From assembly GCF_024609265.1 (NCBI RefSeq), contig NZ_JANHMP010000004.1, forward strand, positions 1 through 64,000: a stretch of 64,000 nucleotides of DNA, given 5' to 3'. Below, in pieces: positions 52,902 through 60,944 of this stretch (within the stretch, counting starts at the first letter, position 1; the number at the start of each line of letters is the position of its first letter). Made by a program: the position numbers and the translations under genes. The DNA is from Geothrix campi (GTDB taxonomy: Bacteria; Acidobacteriota; Holophagae; Holophagales; Holophagaceae). Under the pieces are notes generated by a model. It searched no databases and had not been told where the DNA came from. It saw nothing but the letters and a program-made list of their open reading frames with translations.

Positions 52902-53459
52902 TCAGTGCATGGGGATGGGCGTGGGGGCGGGCGCGATGGGCGCAGGCACCTTGTTCTTCACGGCCGGGATCGAGTGCAGGTAGGCGAAGACCGCCTTCAG
53001 GTCGGCCTCGGTGGCGGCCTGGAGGTTCTGGATGGGCATGGGGGGCAGGATGGCGCGGCCCTGGCCCAGATGACGGGCGCTGCGCACCATCTGGAGGAAC
53101 TGGGCCTCGGTCCAGGCGCCCAGCCCGGTCTCCTTGTCAGGCGTGAGGTTGGCGGCGTAGCTGACACCCCAGGGGCCCGAGAAGGCCGTCATGGTCAGGG
53201 AGCCGACCCAGCCCCAGGGGGCCTCGGTCAGCTTCGGGGCCGGGGGCATCTTCAGGCCCTCGGGATGGCCCGACAGCATGCGGCTCATATCCGGCTCGGG
53301 GCCCTTCGGACCCATCTTCAGCGGGGTGTGGCAGTCGTGGCAGCCGGCCACCTGCACGTAGTAGGCCCCACGCTGGATGAGCTTCGTCTGGGCGGGGGTG
53401 GCGGACTGGGCCAAGGCAAAGCCCAGGAGGGCGCAGGGGAGGGCGCGAAGCAGCGTCAT
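52902..53459 (-). CDS. Periplasmic monohaem cytochrome c
   Basis: This 185-residue protein has a signal peptide (MTLLRALPCALLGFALAQS), one haem motif CHDCH in YYVQVAGCHDCHTPLKMGP, and the distal Met in ILPPMPIQNL. The C-terminal helix DLKAVFAYLHSIPAVKNKVP is typical of class I cytochromes associated with alcohol or aldehyde dehydrogenases. It sits 13 bp before the diheme protein gene, so the two form an operon. Four direct repeats lie 90 bp upstream. Confidence 0.85.
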   Translation of the reverse strand: MTLLRALPCALLGFALAQSATPAQTKLIQRGAYYVQVAGCHDCHTPLKMGPKGPEPDMSRMLSGHPEGLKMPPAPKLTEAPWGWVGSLTMTAFSGPWGVSYAANLTPDKETGLGAWTEAQFLQMVRSARHLGQGRAILPPMPIQNLQAATEADLKAVFAYLHSIPAVKNKVPAPIAPAPTPIPMH

Positions 53460-53548
53460 GAATCACCTCATCAGGGAAGGGGTCGGGTCGAATCCCGATG
53501 AGGTGTTTATCGCACTCCCAAGCGATGGTTTATTTGTTTTTTCCACCC

Positions 53549-53588
53549 TTAAGAAAGAATTAGCAAGCCTTTAAGAAGGTTTTAAGAA
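53549..53588 (-). promoter_or_regulatory. Four 11-bp-spaced direct repeats upstream of the cytochrome operon
   Basis: TTAAGAA, TTAGCAA, TTAAGAA and TTAAGAA start at 53549, 53560, 53571 and 53582, exactly one helical turn apart. Tandem heptamers with 11-bp spacing are the binding mode of PhoB/OmpR-type regulators. The block is 90 bp from the cytochrome start and 19 bp from the stop of the GAF-protein gene. A PhoB-like regulator is encoded at 22957-23676, but a link is only conjecture. Confidence 0.55.
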
Positions 53589-53607
53589 AAGGCATGTGCG
53601 AAGTGGA

Positions 53608-54954
53608 TCACACGCCGGCATCCATGTCCTCCAGGCTCAGGGGCCGGCCCACCAACAGCCGGAAGCGTCCCCGCCCTGTCTTCTCCAGCTGCACGCAGGC
53701 CTGTCGCTCTGCCAGGCGGCGATGGAGCAGGACGAGGCGGGCCTCCAGGTTGTCGCTCTGGTCCGGCAGGCGCACCCGGGGATCGGCGCGCAGCTCCCGG
53801 TTGCTGAACTGGGTGCGCCCCAGAGTCTGGTGATCCTGCAGGAGCGTCCAGAGGATGTTCCCCGCCACGCCCTTGATGAGGTAGTCATCCCCCAGGAACA
53901 CACTGTCGTTGGCGGCATAGTGCCGCACCCGCAGGGGGGGGCCGGCGGGCGGGGGTTCGCGGGGGATCCCGGACTGAGCCTCGTCGCCCAGCTCCAGCTC
54001 CGCCAGGAAGAGGCGGAAGAGGCCCCCCACCTGGGTGGCCAGCGCCACCAGTGCATCCTCGTCCGCGTGGGTGAAGCGCATCTCCGTGGGGCTCTCCACG
54101 AAGAGCACACCCAGGGGCTCGCGGGCCCCTGGGATGGGCACGGCCAGCTGGCTGCCGGGCGAGGCCAGGCCCGGGAAGGGGATCTCCGTCTCCAGCCGGT
54201 CGCCCATGCCCTGCCGCTCGGCCCCCTCGCGCATGGCGAGGCCGTAGGCGTACTCGGAGGTGACGTGCGAGATGCGGATGGGTACCCGCTCCCGGGCCGC
54301 CACGCCGATGACGCCATCGCCCACCGGGATCTCCGAGCCCACGCCCGAGGTCGCATAGCCCCGGCTGGCCACGGTGTAGAGCCGGTCCCGGCGGGGATCC
54401 AGCATCATCACCAGGGCGTGCTCGATGGCAAAGTGGGTTTGCAGACCGTCCAGCAGCGCATCCAGGAGGGATTCGGCATCGGGGCTGGTGGGCAGCCGCT
54501 CCATGCAGGTGCGCAGGGCCAGGAGGGGGTCCACCGCCGGAGGCGGGGCGGGCAGCGTGCTGCCTGGCACCACTTCCGCCCGCTCGAGGCGGTAGATGTC
54601 GGAGCCCAGCAGGCGGAACACGCCAGTCATGCCCGTGTGGGAGGCGATGCCCGCCAGCTTGGCCTTCATGGATTCGAAGATCGGCCCCTCGGTTTCCGTG
54701 CGCTGGTAGGTCAGGTGGACCCGGTACTGCTGGGCGGTCTGGGGGTGGATGAGGCCCAGGGTGACCCGCGGATTTGCGAGCAGGTTCTGATGGGTGCGGT
54801 TGAAGAACTGGTAGGAGAGGGCCAGGTGCCGATCGTCGAGGTACTGCCCCTGGGACATGTAGGCCACGTTGGGCGTGCCGTCCGGGGCGCAGGTGGAGAC
54901 CACCCCCGGAATGACGCCATCCAGGCAGTCGCGGAGGGCGCGGATGGGGATCAT
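53608..54954 (-). CDS. PNPOx-like flavin domain fused to GAF domain protein
   Basis: This 448-residue protein has an N-terminal split-barrel of the pyridoxamine-phosphate-oxidase type (about 1-130; IPIRALRDCLDGVIPGVVSTCAPDGTPNVAYMSQGQYLDDRHLALS-type strands, then FFNRTHQNLLANPRVTL). A GAF domain follows (about 165-320; VASRGYATSGVGSEIPVGDGVIGVAARE). The C-terminal winged-helix-like part (VAGNILWTLLQDHQ, then LPDQSDNLEARLVLLHRRL) resembles a DNA-binding region. It may sense a redox cofactor or small molecule and regulate transcription. The start at 54954 overlaps the stop of the upstream gene. Confidence 0.7.
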   Translation of the reverse strand: MIPIRALRDCLDGVIPGVVSTCAPDGTPNVAYMSQGQYLDDRHLALSYQFFNRTHQNLLANPRVTLGLIHPQTAQQYRVHLTYQRTETEGPIFESMKAKLAGIASHTGMTGVFRLLGSDIYRLERAEVVPGSTLPAPPPAVDPLLALRTCMERLPTSPDAESLLDALLDGLQTHFAIEHALVMMLDPRRDRLYTVASRGYATSGVGSEIPVGDGVIGVAARERVPIRISHVTSEYAYGLAMREGAERQGMGDRLETEIPFPGLASPGSQLAVPIPGAREPLGVLFVESPTEMRFTHADEDALVALATQVGGLFRLFLAELELGDEAQSGIPREPPPAGPPLRVRHYAANDSVFLGDDYLIKGVAGNILWTLLQDHQTLGRTQFSNRELRADPRVRLPDQSDNLEARLVLLHRRLAERQACVQLEKTGRGRFRLLVGRPLSLEDMDAGV

Positions 54955-55475
54955 GGGGCCCCCGGCGCCAGGGGTGGAGCCAGGGCCGGGATCAGCGCCG
55001 TTCCGGCCTGGGCCCCCGGCGTCGAGTTGAAGAAGGCCGAGGGTGTGAAGGTCAGCGCCACCAGCGCTTCGTCGGGACAATCGAGCAGGGTCCTGACCAT
55101 GGCTTCCGTGAAGCCGAGAAAGACCAGAGACTGCGCAAAGGCCGTGCGGTAGGCCGTGACGCAGGCCAGGTCACCCTCGGCCAGAGGGATGAGCCGGGCG
55201 TTCTGGCCCTTGATCTGGACCGTCCGGTGGGTGGGGGGCTCGCTGAAGACCACCGCCAGGGCCCCGCTGGCCGTGGCATCCCGGATCAGATCCGCGGCCT
55301 GGGGCGGGGAGAAAAAGAGGGTGATGCGGTCCGTGCCTGGCTCCACGCGGCAGCCGAAGGCGCGGCAGAGGCTGGGGACGCCCGCAGCGCTCGCCGAGCC
55401 CGCGTTGATGGAGACGCCCCCCGTGACGAAGCGGGCCAGATCCGGATCGAGCTGGAGGGTCGGGAGGGCGGGCAT
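54951..55475 (-). CDS. PNPOx-like split-barrel protein
   Basis: This 174-residue protein has the strand order of a small flavin-binding barrel. GVSINAGSASAAGVPSLCRAFGCRVEPGTDRITLFF is followed by a helix (AADLIRDATASGALAVVFSEP), HRTVQIKG and a Pro-rich C-terminus. Unlike complete PNPOx enzymes it has no phosphate-binding Arg cluster that I can see. Its stop overlaps the start of the following PNPOx/GAF gene (ATGA), so they are co-translated and probably act together. Confidence 0.6.
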   Translation of the reverse strand: MPALPTLQLDPDLARFVTGGVSINAGSASAAGVPSLCRAFGCRVEPGTDRITLFFSPPQAADLIRDATASGALAVVFSEPPTHRTVQIKGQNARLIPLAEGDLACVTAYRTAFAQSLVFLGFTEAMVRTLLDCPDEALVALTFTPSAFFNSTPGAQAGTALIPALAPPLAPGAP

Positions 55476-55559
55476 GGGGGGATGATTTTATCCAATCTTC
55501 CTCGGCGGGTGGGGCCGACGAGCGACGGCCGGATACCCGTCCTGGCCCGAAATTTCCTG

Positions 55560-56015
55560 ATGCTCTGGTATTCTTTGGATGTGAAGCCTGCCCCTGCGAT
55601 TCGAAGCGCGCGCTCTCTTGTGCGCTGGCGCCGACAGTTCGAAACCGGACTGGAGCCCATCGATCAGCAGCACCGTGAGCTCTTCGAGGCGCTGGCCCGG
55701 CTGGCCGCCGACCTCGAAGCCGGGGCGCCGAGGGGCCAGGTGGACGAGGGGTTGGCCGCCCTGGCGCGGCATCTCATCAAGCACTGCCAGACCGAAGAGA
55801 CCCTCATGAAGGAAGCGGGTTTCGCCGATCGCATCGTCCACGCGAACCAGCACCAGGACCTGGTCCTCCAGGTGCGCGACCTCCAGCACCGCCGGACGAA
55901 GGGCCAGGAGCTGGGCCTGGAGGCGGTCGCCTCAGTCGGGGAGTGGCTGGACCACCACATCTGCGAGTCGGATCTGGCCATGGCGGGCTACCTGAAGACG
56001 CTTCGCACGGTCTGA
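55560..56015 (+). CDS. Bacteriohemerythrin
   Basis: This protein of about 145-151 residues has the di-iron ligands of hemerythrin. They include His in IDQQHRELFEAL, HLIKHCQTEETLM (His and Glu), HANQHQDLV (His), WLDHHICESD (His, His, Asp) and the N-terminal WRRQFETGLEPID. Such proteins bind oxygen and act as storage or sensor. The ATG at 55560 lacks a good ribosome-binding site; a GTG at 55581 is an alternative, and TATTCT at 55570-55575 may be a -10 box of a leaderless transcript. Confidence 0.85.
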   Translation: MLWYSLDVKPAPAIRSARSLVRWRRQFETGLEPIDQQHRELFEALARLAADLEAGAPRGQVDEGLAALARHLIKHCQTEETLMKEAGFADRIVHANQHQDLVLQVRDLQHRRTKGQELGLEAVASVGEWLDHHICESDLAMAGYLKTLRTV

Positions 56016-56020
56016 GCCCG

Positions 56021-56314
56021 CGGGGTCGAATTCAGCTGGGCGCAGGGATGGGCGCCGACCCATTTCACGCTGGACTCGAACTGTGCTCGGCTGCGCCGAT
56101 CACCGGTCTCGCTCCGACAGCGCCCCGCGCTGTCTCTACGATCCCACTCGACGTAAGATCCCGGCCGCGTCCGTGCGGCCCGGGGCTGATTCGAGTCCAG
56201 CTGGGCGCATGGGTAGGCGCCGACCCACTTCACGCTGGCCTCGAACTGCGCTCGGCTGCGCCGATCGCCGGTCTTCCTGCGGCAGGACATCAAGTCCTGC
56301 CTTCAGAATCCCAT
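56021..56314 (-). repeat. tRNA-Arg-associated structured repeats (two 165-bp units)
   Basis: Read on the minus strand, downstream of tRNA-Arg, there are two direct units, period 165 bp. Each has a hairpin (GGCAGGAC/GTCCTGCC, loop TTGAT, at 56281-56301; GACAGCGC/GCGCTGTC at 56116-56134), then an AGACCGG segment, a hairpin TCGGC-GCA-GCCGA and CAGTTCGAG. They also contain degenerate copies of the tRNA-Arg T-arm and acceptor (GTTCGAGTCCAGCTGGGCGC). The same core follows tRNA-Pro at 42340-42545 with compensatory stem changes. Frames here such as those encoding SWTRTSDLQLRRLLLYPPEL are tRNA antisense artefacts. Confidence 0.75.
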
Positions 56315-56373
56315 TCGCTGGTTCGAGTCCAGCTGGGCGCACTTGGTGCGCCCAGCTGGACTCGAACCAGCGA
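56315..56373. repeat. 28-bp perfect inverted repeat made from the tRNA-Arg 3' end
   Basis: The arms 56315-56342 and 56346-56373 are exact complements with a 3-base spacer. The right arm is the T-arm and acceptor 3' half of tRNA-Arg; the left arm is an inverted copy. Transcribed, it would make a very stable hairpin at the tRNA 3' end. Confidence 0.85.
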
Positions 56374-56420
56374 CCTGCAGCTTAGAAGGCTGCTGCTCTA
56401 TCCACCTGAGCTATGGGCGC
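56344..56420 (-). tRNA. tRNA-Arg (anticodon TCT)
   Basis: On the minus strand the acceptor GCGCCCA pairs with TGGGCGC, the anticodon stem GCAGC/GCTGC encloses loop CTTCTAA (anticodon TCT), and the T-arm is GCTGG-TTCGAGT-CCAGC. CCA is encoded. It reads AGA/AGG arginine codons. Confidence 0.97.
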
Positions 56421-56510
56421 GCAGGGGATAGTCTAGCGGGTCGGGGTGGGGGTGGACGGGTTCGGCGGGCTGGGACCTTGCCCTAGACTGAGGGCCTCAA
56501 GGAGGCTGCC

Positions 56511-57113
56511 ATGCCGGAAACCCTCGATCCGATCCAGGATGAGGTGCAGGACCACGCGAGGGACAGCCGGTTCAACGGGTTCATCGCCCTGTTCGTGGCG
56601 GTGGTGGCGACCTTCATGGCTCTGTGCAACGTGAAGGATGGCAACGTCGTCCAGGCCATGCAGCAGTCCCAGGCCAAGGCGGTGGACCAGTGGGCCTTCT
56701 ACCAGAGCAAGAGCACCAAGCAGCACATCGCGGAGAACGCAGTGGAGATGCTGAGGGTCCAGCTCGACATGAGCCCGGGGTTGAAGCCGGAGGCGCGGGC
56801 CCGGGTGGAGGCCCGGATCGCCGCCCAGGAGGCGGCCGGGAAGAAGTATGAAAAGGAGAAGGAGCAGATCAAGGCCGAGGCGGAGCAGGCTGCCAAGGAC
56901 TACGAGGCGATGAATGTCCATGACGACCAGTTCGATCTCGCCGAGGCTTGCCTGAGCGTGGCCGTGGCGCTGGCGGGCGTTACCGCCCTCACCCGGAAGC
57001 GGTGGCTGTTCGCTGTGGCGGGGGTCTTCGCGAGCATCGGCCTGGTCTTCGGTCTGGCGGGATTCCTCCACTGGAACCTGCACTCCGACCTGATGGCCAA
57101 GCTCCTGGGGTGA
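56511..57113 (+). CDS. DUF4337 family membrane protein
   Basis: This 200-residue protein has one N-terminal helix (about 24-42), a long coiled-coil-like charged middle part (residues 60-145, with EKEKEQIKAEAEQAAKDYEAM) and two C-terminal helices (about 150-190). FNGFIALFVAVVATFMALCNVKDGNVVQAMQQSQAKAVDQWAFYQ-type sequence is typical of DUF4337. The function of the family is unknown. It is monocistronic with a strong terminator. Confidence 0.85.
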   Translation: MPETLDPIQDEVQDHARDSRFNGFIALFVAVVATFMALCNVKDGNVVQAMQQSQAKAVDQWAFYQSKSTKQHIAENAVEMLRVQLDMSPGLKPEARARVEARIAAQEAAGKKYEKEKEQIKAEAEQAAKDYEAMNVHDDQFDLAEACLSVAVALAGVTALTRKRWLFAVAGVFASIGLVFGLAGFLHWNLHSDLMAKLLG

Positions 57114-57128
57114 GGGCCCTCATCCAGA

Positions 57129-57163
57129 CGAAAAAGGGGGCCCTGCGAGGCCCCCTTTTTTCG
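57129..57163. terminator. Bidirectional rho-independent terminator
   Basis: The stem CGAAAAAGGGGGCC pairs with its complement around loop CTGCGA, with A-run and T-run at the ends. It serves the convergent DUF4337 and Tsx-like genes. Confidence 0.85.
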
Positions 57164-57178
57164 CAAGGTTGGGATGAT

Positions 57179-58012
57179 TCAGAAGTGGATCTGCAGCTGG
57201 GCCATGGGCGCGGTGACGCGCTTGTTGGTGGCGGGGGCGGGGCCGTCGTTGTTCGGGCCGCCGAACTTGTTGTTCCAGTACTCGAAGCCGGGGCCCACGT
57301 AGACCTTCTTCTTGGTGCCGAAGAGGGGGCTGATGTCGAACATCAGCGTCAGGTTGGCCAGGGTCTCGGGCTTGGTCTCCACGCCGAAGCCGTCCTTGCC
57401 CTTGGCGCCTTCGTAGTTGGCGTAGCCCTTGAACTCCGCGCCCACGGCGCCCATCTGGAAGGGGATGCCCCAGGCGGCGGTGACGTAGTACGTGGTCTTG
57501 AAGTCCACTGACTGGCCCACGATGCCGTTGTAGTTCTGCTCGTGGCAGGCGAGGAGCCCCAGGTCGAAGAAGCCGTCCCTCACCTTGAAGTTGAAGGTGG
57601 GGCCGGCGACCAGGAAGCGCTTCTTGGAGGCGAAGGCGTTGTCCTTGGCGTTGAAGTCGAAGCCGGCGGTGAGGGAGATGTCGCGCACGGGGCCGAAGCC
57701 GAGATCGGTCTTCGTGAGCTTGCCGAGGCTCAGGGAGCCGCGGTAGAGCGCGTAGACCTCGTTGGCGCCGCTGTTCCCGCTGGCGGTGGGGTCGTTCCGG
57801 TCGGACATGAGCATGTCGACGTTGAAGAAGTTGGTGCCGTAGGCCCAGCCGCTGACGTGGCCGAGCTGGAGGATGTTCTTCTTCACGGTGCCGTCGATGC
57901 CGGGTTCCCGGAACTGGGTGCCGGTGCGGTAGCCGATGAAGGTGTCGCTCCAGTCGGCGGCGCCGAGAGGCAGGGCTACCGCCACGAGGAGGGCGAGGGC
58001 GAGCTTGGTCAT
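57179..58012 (-). CDS. Tsx-like outer-membrane nucleoside channel
   Basis: This 277-residue protein has a signal peptide (MTKLALALLVAVALPLGA) and then alternating amphipathic strands ending in an aromatic residue (QIHF at the C-terminus), as in outer-membrane beta-barrels. The N-terminal DWSDTFIGYRTGTQFREPG and the ILQLGHVSGWAYGTNFFNVDML segment match the nucleoside-specific channel (Tsx/OmpK) family. It lies 26 bp after the stop of a purine permease gene, consistent with nucleobase or nucleoside uptake across both membranes. Confidence 0.75.
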   Translation of the reverse strand: MTKLALALLVAVALPLGAADWSDTFIGYRTGTQFREPGIDGTVKKNILQLGHVSGWAYGTNFFNVDMLMSDRNDPTASGNSGANEVYALYRGSLSLGKLTKTDLGFGPVRDISLTAGFDFNAKDNAFASKKRFLVAGPTFNFKVRDGFFDLGLLACHEQNYNGIVGQSVDFKTTYYVTAAWGIPFQMGAVGAEFKGYANYEGAKGKDGFGVETKPETLANLTLMFDISPLFGTKKKVYVGPGFEYWNNKFGGPNNDGPAPATNKRVTAPMAQLQIHF

Positions 58013-58038
58013 GGGTTCTCCGGGTTGAGGCGGGGGTC

Positions 58039-59457
58039 CTAGGCGGACAGGAAGAGGAGCTTGAGGAGGAAGATCACCGAGAGCACGAGGATGATCGGGT
58101 TGATCTCCTTGAAGCGCCCGGTGGCGGCCTTCAGCACGGTGTAGGCGATCATGCCGAGCGCGATGCCGTTGACGATGGAGAACGTGAAGGGCATGACCAC
58201 CACGGCCAGGTAGGCAGGGATGGCGTCGGTGACGTCGTCGAACTTGATCTCCTTGATCTCCGACAGCATGAAGAAGCCGATCATCATGAGCGCCGGGGCC
58301 GTGGCCTGGAGCGGCACCATGAGGAAGAGGGGCGAGAGGAAGAGGGCCAGGGCCAGCCAGCCCGCCACCACCAGGGCCGTGAGGCCCGTCTTGCCGCCCT
58401 CGGCCACGCCGGAGGCGCTTTCGATGTAGGCGGTGATGGCCGTGGTGCCGAACATGGACGCGAAGGTGGTGCCCACGGCATCGGCCATGAAGGCCTTGGA
58501 CGCGCCCGGGAACTTGCCCTCCTTGTCCAGCAGCTTGCCCTGGGCGCCGATACCCATGAGGGTTCCGATGGTGTCGAACATGTCCACGAAGAGCAGGGTG
58601 AACAGGATGATGAAGATGTTGATCATGCCGCCCAGGGACTTCGTCCAGCTCCAGTCGTACTGGAACATGTGAGGCCAGCTGGGGATTTGGAAGAGGGTGC
58701 CCTTGGGCAGGTGGGTGAAGCCGCCGCCGAAGCTCACGGGCAGCAGGCCCACCAGGGTGATGGCCAGGATGCCCAGGAGGATGGCACCCTTCACGCGCTT
58801 GGCCACCAGCACGGCGATGAGGAAGAGGCCCACCACGGACCAGAAGGCCGGGGTGAGGTGGCCGTGGTCCCAGAACTTCGCGATGAAGAGGTTGTTCACG
58901 TCATGCAGGCCGAAGAGGGCCGAGGGGTCGTTCTTCAGGACCGGGAAGATCGTGTCGGGCTCGAACTTCAGGCCCACCTGGGTGACGCCGGAATCCACGA
59001 AGCCGATGATGGCGATGAAGAGGCCGATGCCCACGGAGATGCCCTTCTTCAGCGAGAAGGGGATGGCGTCCATGAAGGCTTCGCGCACCTTCATGGCGCT
59101 GAGGGCGATGAAGACGAGGCCTTCGAGTAGCAGGGCCGTGAGGGCCACCTGGATGGTGTAGCCCATGCCGCCCTGATTGGCGGGGGCGCAGACGGTAAAC
59201 GCGAAGAAGGCCGAGAGGCCGATGCCCGAAGCGAAAGCGATGGGCAGGTTCGCGTAGAAGGCGCCGATGAGGGTCGAGAGGATGGCGCAGACCACGAAGG
59301 CCGTGAAGCCCACGCCCGGCGCGATGCCCGCCACCTTGAGGAAGGCGTTTGGGATCAGCGAGATCACGTAGGCCATCGAGATGAAGGTGGTGGTGCCCGC
59401 GAGCACCTCCGTGGCCACCGTGGTGCCCTTGGCCTTCAGATGGAAGAACCGTTCCAT
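58039..59457 (-). CDS. NCS2 purine permease (AzgA-like)
   Basis: This 472-residue permease has 12-14 helices. The N-terminal LAGTTTFISMAYVISLIPN and ASGIGLSAFFAFTVC, plus GTTAITAYIESASGVAEGGKTGLTAL, are signatures of the AzgA (adenine/guanine/hypoxanthine) branch of nucleobase:cation symporters. The operon order is uracil permease, this gene and then the outer-membrane channel. Confidence 0.9.
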   Translation of the reverse strand: MERFFHLKAKGTTVATEVLAGTTTFISMAYVISLIPNAFLKVAGIAPGVGFTAFVVCAILSTLIGAFYANLPIAFASGIGLSAFFAFTVCAPANQGGMGYTIQVALTALLLEGLVFIALSAMKVREAFMDAIPFSLKKGISVGIGLFIAIIGFVDSGVTQVGLKFEPDTIFPVLKNDPSALFGLHDVNNLFIAKFWDHGHLTPAFWSVVGLFLIAVLVAKRVKGAILLGILAITLVGLLPVSFGGGFTHLPKGTLFQIPSWPHMFQYDWSWTKSLGGMINIFIILFTLLFVDMFDTIGTLMGIGAQGKLLDKEGKFPGASKAFMADAVGTTFASMFGTTAITAYIESASGVAEGGKTGLTALVVAGWLALALFLSPLFLMVPLQATAPALMMIGFFMLSEIKEIKFDDVTDAIPAYLAVVVMPFTFSIVNGIALGMIAYTVLKAATGRFKEINPIILVLSVIFLLKLLFLSA

Positions 59458-59473
59458 GCAGCGCTCCTTTGAA

Positions 59474-60748
59474 TCAGGGTTGAGTGTCGTTGCTGATGCC
59501 GAGGCGATCGAAGGACCAGAAGACCAGGCTCAGGACGATGGCCACCACGGTGCCCAGGGCCATGCCGCGGAGCTCTACCGTGTGAAGCTTCACGGCCGCG
59601 CCGCTGATGCCGCTGATGAGGACCACCGAGGTGAGGATCAGGTTGCGGGACTGGGTGTAGTCGACCTTCTTCTCGATGAGCATGCGGATGCCCGCGGCGG
59701 CGATGACGCCGAAGAGCAGGATGCAGACGCCGCCCATGACAGGCACGGGGATGCTCCGGATGAGGGCCGCCAGCTTGCCGGAGAAGGACACCAGGATGGC
59801 GATGACGGCGGTGCCGCCGATGACCCACACGCTGTAGACCTTGGTGATGGCCATGACGCCGATGTTCTCGCCGTAGGTGGTGTTGGGGGTGGCCCCGACC
59901 AGGCCGGAGAGCACGTTTGAGAGGCCGTCCCCCAGCAGGGAGCGGTGCAGGCCGGGGTTCTTCAGCAGGTCCTTGCCCACGATGTTCCCGGTCACCACCA
60001 GGTGGCCCACATGTTCGGCCAGCACCACCAGGGCGGCGGGCAGGATGATGAGGATGGCCTGCAGGTTGTAGCTGGGCGCGTAGAGGGTGGGGACCTGGAA
60101 CCAGGGCGCCAGACGCACCGCCTGGAAATCCACTACGCCGAGACCCAAGGAGATCAGGTAGCCCGCGATGACGCCCAGCAGGACGGGGATTACCGCCAGG
60201 AACCCGCGCAACAGGATGGAGGCCAGGATGGTCACCGCCAGGGTGGACAGCGAGACCACCAGGGCCAGGCGCAGCGGCATGCCCAGCACCGCCGGGCCAG
60301 CGGTGAGTCCCGCCATGTTGGTGGCCACGGGGGCCAGCTCCAGGCCGATGATGGCGACGATGGCGCCCATGGCGGCCGGGGGGAAGATGATGTCGATCCA
60401 CCGGGTGCCCGCCACGCGCACCACCTGGGAGAGCAGCATGAAGATGAGGCCGAAGACGATGAAGCCGCCCTGGGCGGCGGAGTAGCTCAGCCCCGCCGCC
60501 AGCACGGCGAAGACCGGCGAGAGGAAGGCGAAGCTCGACCCCAGATAGGCGGGGATGCGGCCCTTGGCCACGACCAGGTAGATCAGGGTGCCGACCCCAT
60601 TCATCAGCAGGCAGGTGGCCGGGTTCACCTTGAAGAGGAAGGGCACCAGCACCGTCGCTCCGAACATCGCGAACAGGTGCTGAAGGCTCAGGGGGACGGT
60701 CTGCAGCAGGGGCAGGCGTTCGTCGACGTCGATGGTGCGGCGCTGCAT
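59474..60748 (-). CDS. NCS2 uracil/xanthine permease
   Basis: This 424-residue protein has the UraA/xanthine permease signatures GSSFAFLSPVFAVLAAGL, ATPNTTYGENIGVMAITKVYS and an Asn/Thr-rich substrate motif. The start at 60748 (MQRRTIDVDERLPLLQ) is chosen; longer in-frame starts reach 60883 but are not family-like. A leader of 150-200 bp lies upstream. Confidence 0.9.
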   Translation of the reverse strand: MQRRTIDVDERLPLLQTVPLSLQHLFAMFGATVLVPFLFKVNPATCLLMNGVGTLIYLVVAKGRIPAYLGSSFAFLSPVFAVLAAGLSYSAAQGGFIVFGLIFMLLSQVVRVAGTRWIDIIFPPAAMGAIVAIIGLELAPVATNMAGLTAGPAVLGMPLRLALVVSLSTLAVTILASILLRGFLAVIPVLLGVIAGYLISLGLGVVDFQAVRLAPWFQVPTLYAPSYNLQAILIILPAALVVLAEHVGHLVVTGNIVGKDLLKNPGLHRSLLGDGLSNVLSGLVGATPNTTYGENIGVMAITKVYSVWVIGGTAVIAILVSFSGKLAALIRSIPVPVMGGVCILLFGVIAAAGIRMLIEKKVDYTQSRNLILTSVVLISGISGAAVKLHTVELRGMALGTVVAIVLSLVFWSFDRLGISNDTQP

Positions 60749-60944
60749 GGGGGCCTCGGCGGGTGGGACCCTGCCGAAGCGCAACAGGAATGCGCCGATC
60801 TCCGGGGCCCGGGGGAGGGTCCGTACGGTCCGGAGGCACAGGGACAGCTTGATTCTCCCTGTCTGGGGGTTTGCCGGCGTCACACTTTGTTTTTTTACAA
60901 TCCTCGTGAGTCGGGACCGACGCGGCTGGAGAGGCTCCGAAACC
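60749..60944 (-). promoter_or_regulatory. Leader region of the permease operon
   Basis: The minus-strand leader holds an AT-rich block (60885-60905, TTGTAAAAAAACAAAG-like, possible promoter). It also has a hairpin with stem ACAGGGA/TCCCTGT (about 60836-60862). No known purine, PreQ1 or xanthine riboswitch consensus could be matched by eye. It may be a plain 5' UTR. Confidence 0.3.

Noticed and set aside
55943-56431. A 162-residue frame through tRNA-Arg and its repeats (with SWTRTSDLQLRRLLLYPPEL)
   Set aside because: It is the antisense translation of tRNA-Arg and its repeated 3' ends, a well-known source of false proteins.
60749-60944. Purine or xanthine riboswitch ahead of the permease operon
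   Set aside because: The hairpin present does not match the conserved loops of known purine, PreQ1 or xanthine riboswitches by eye.
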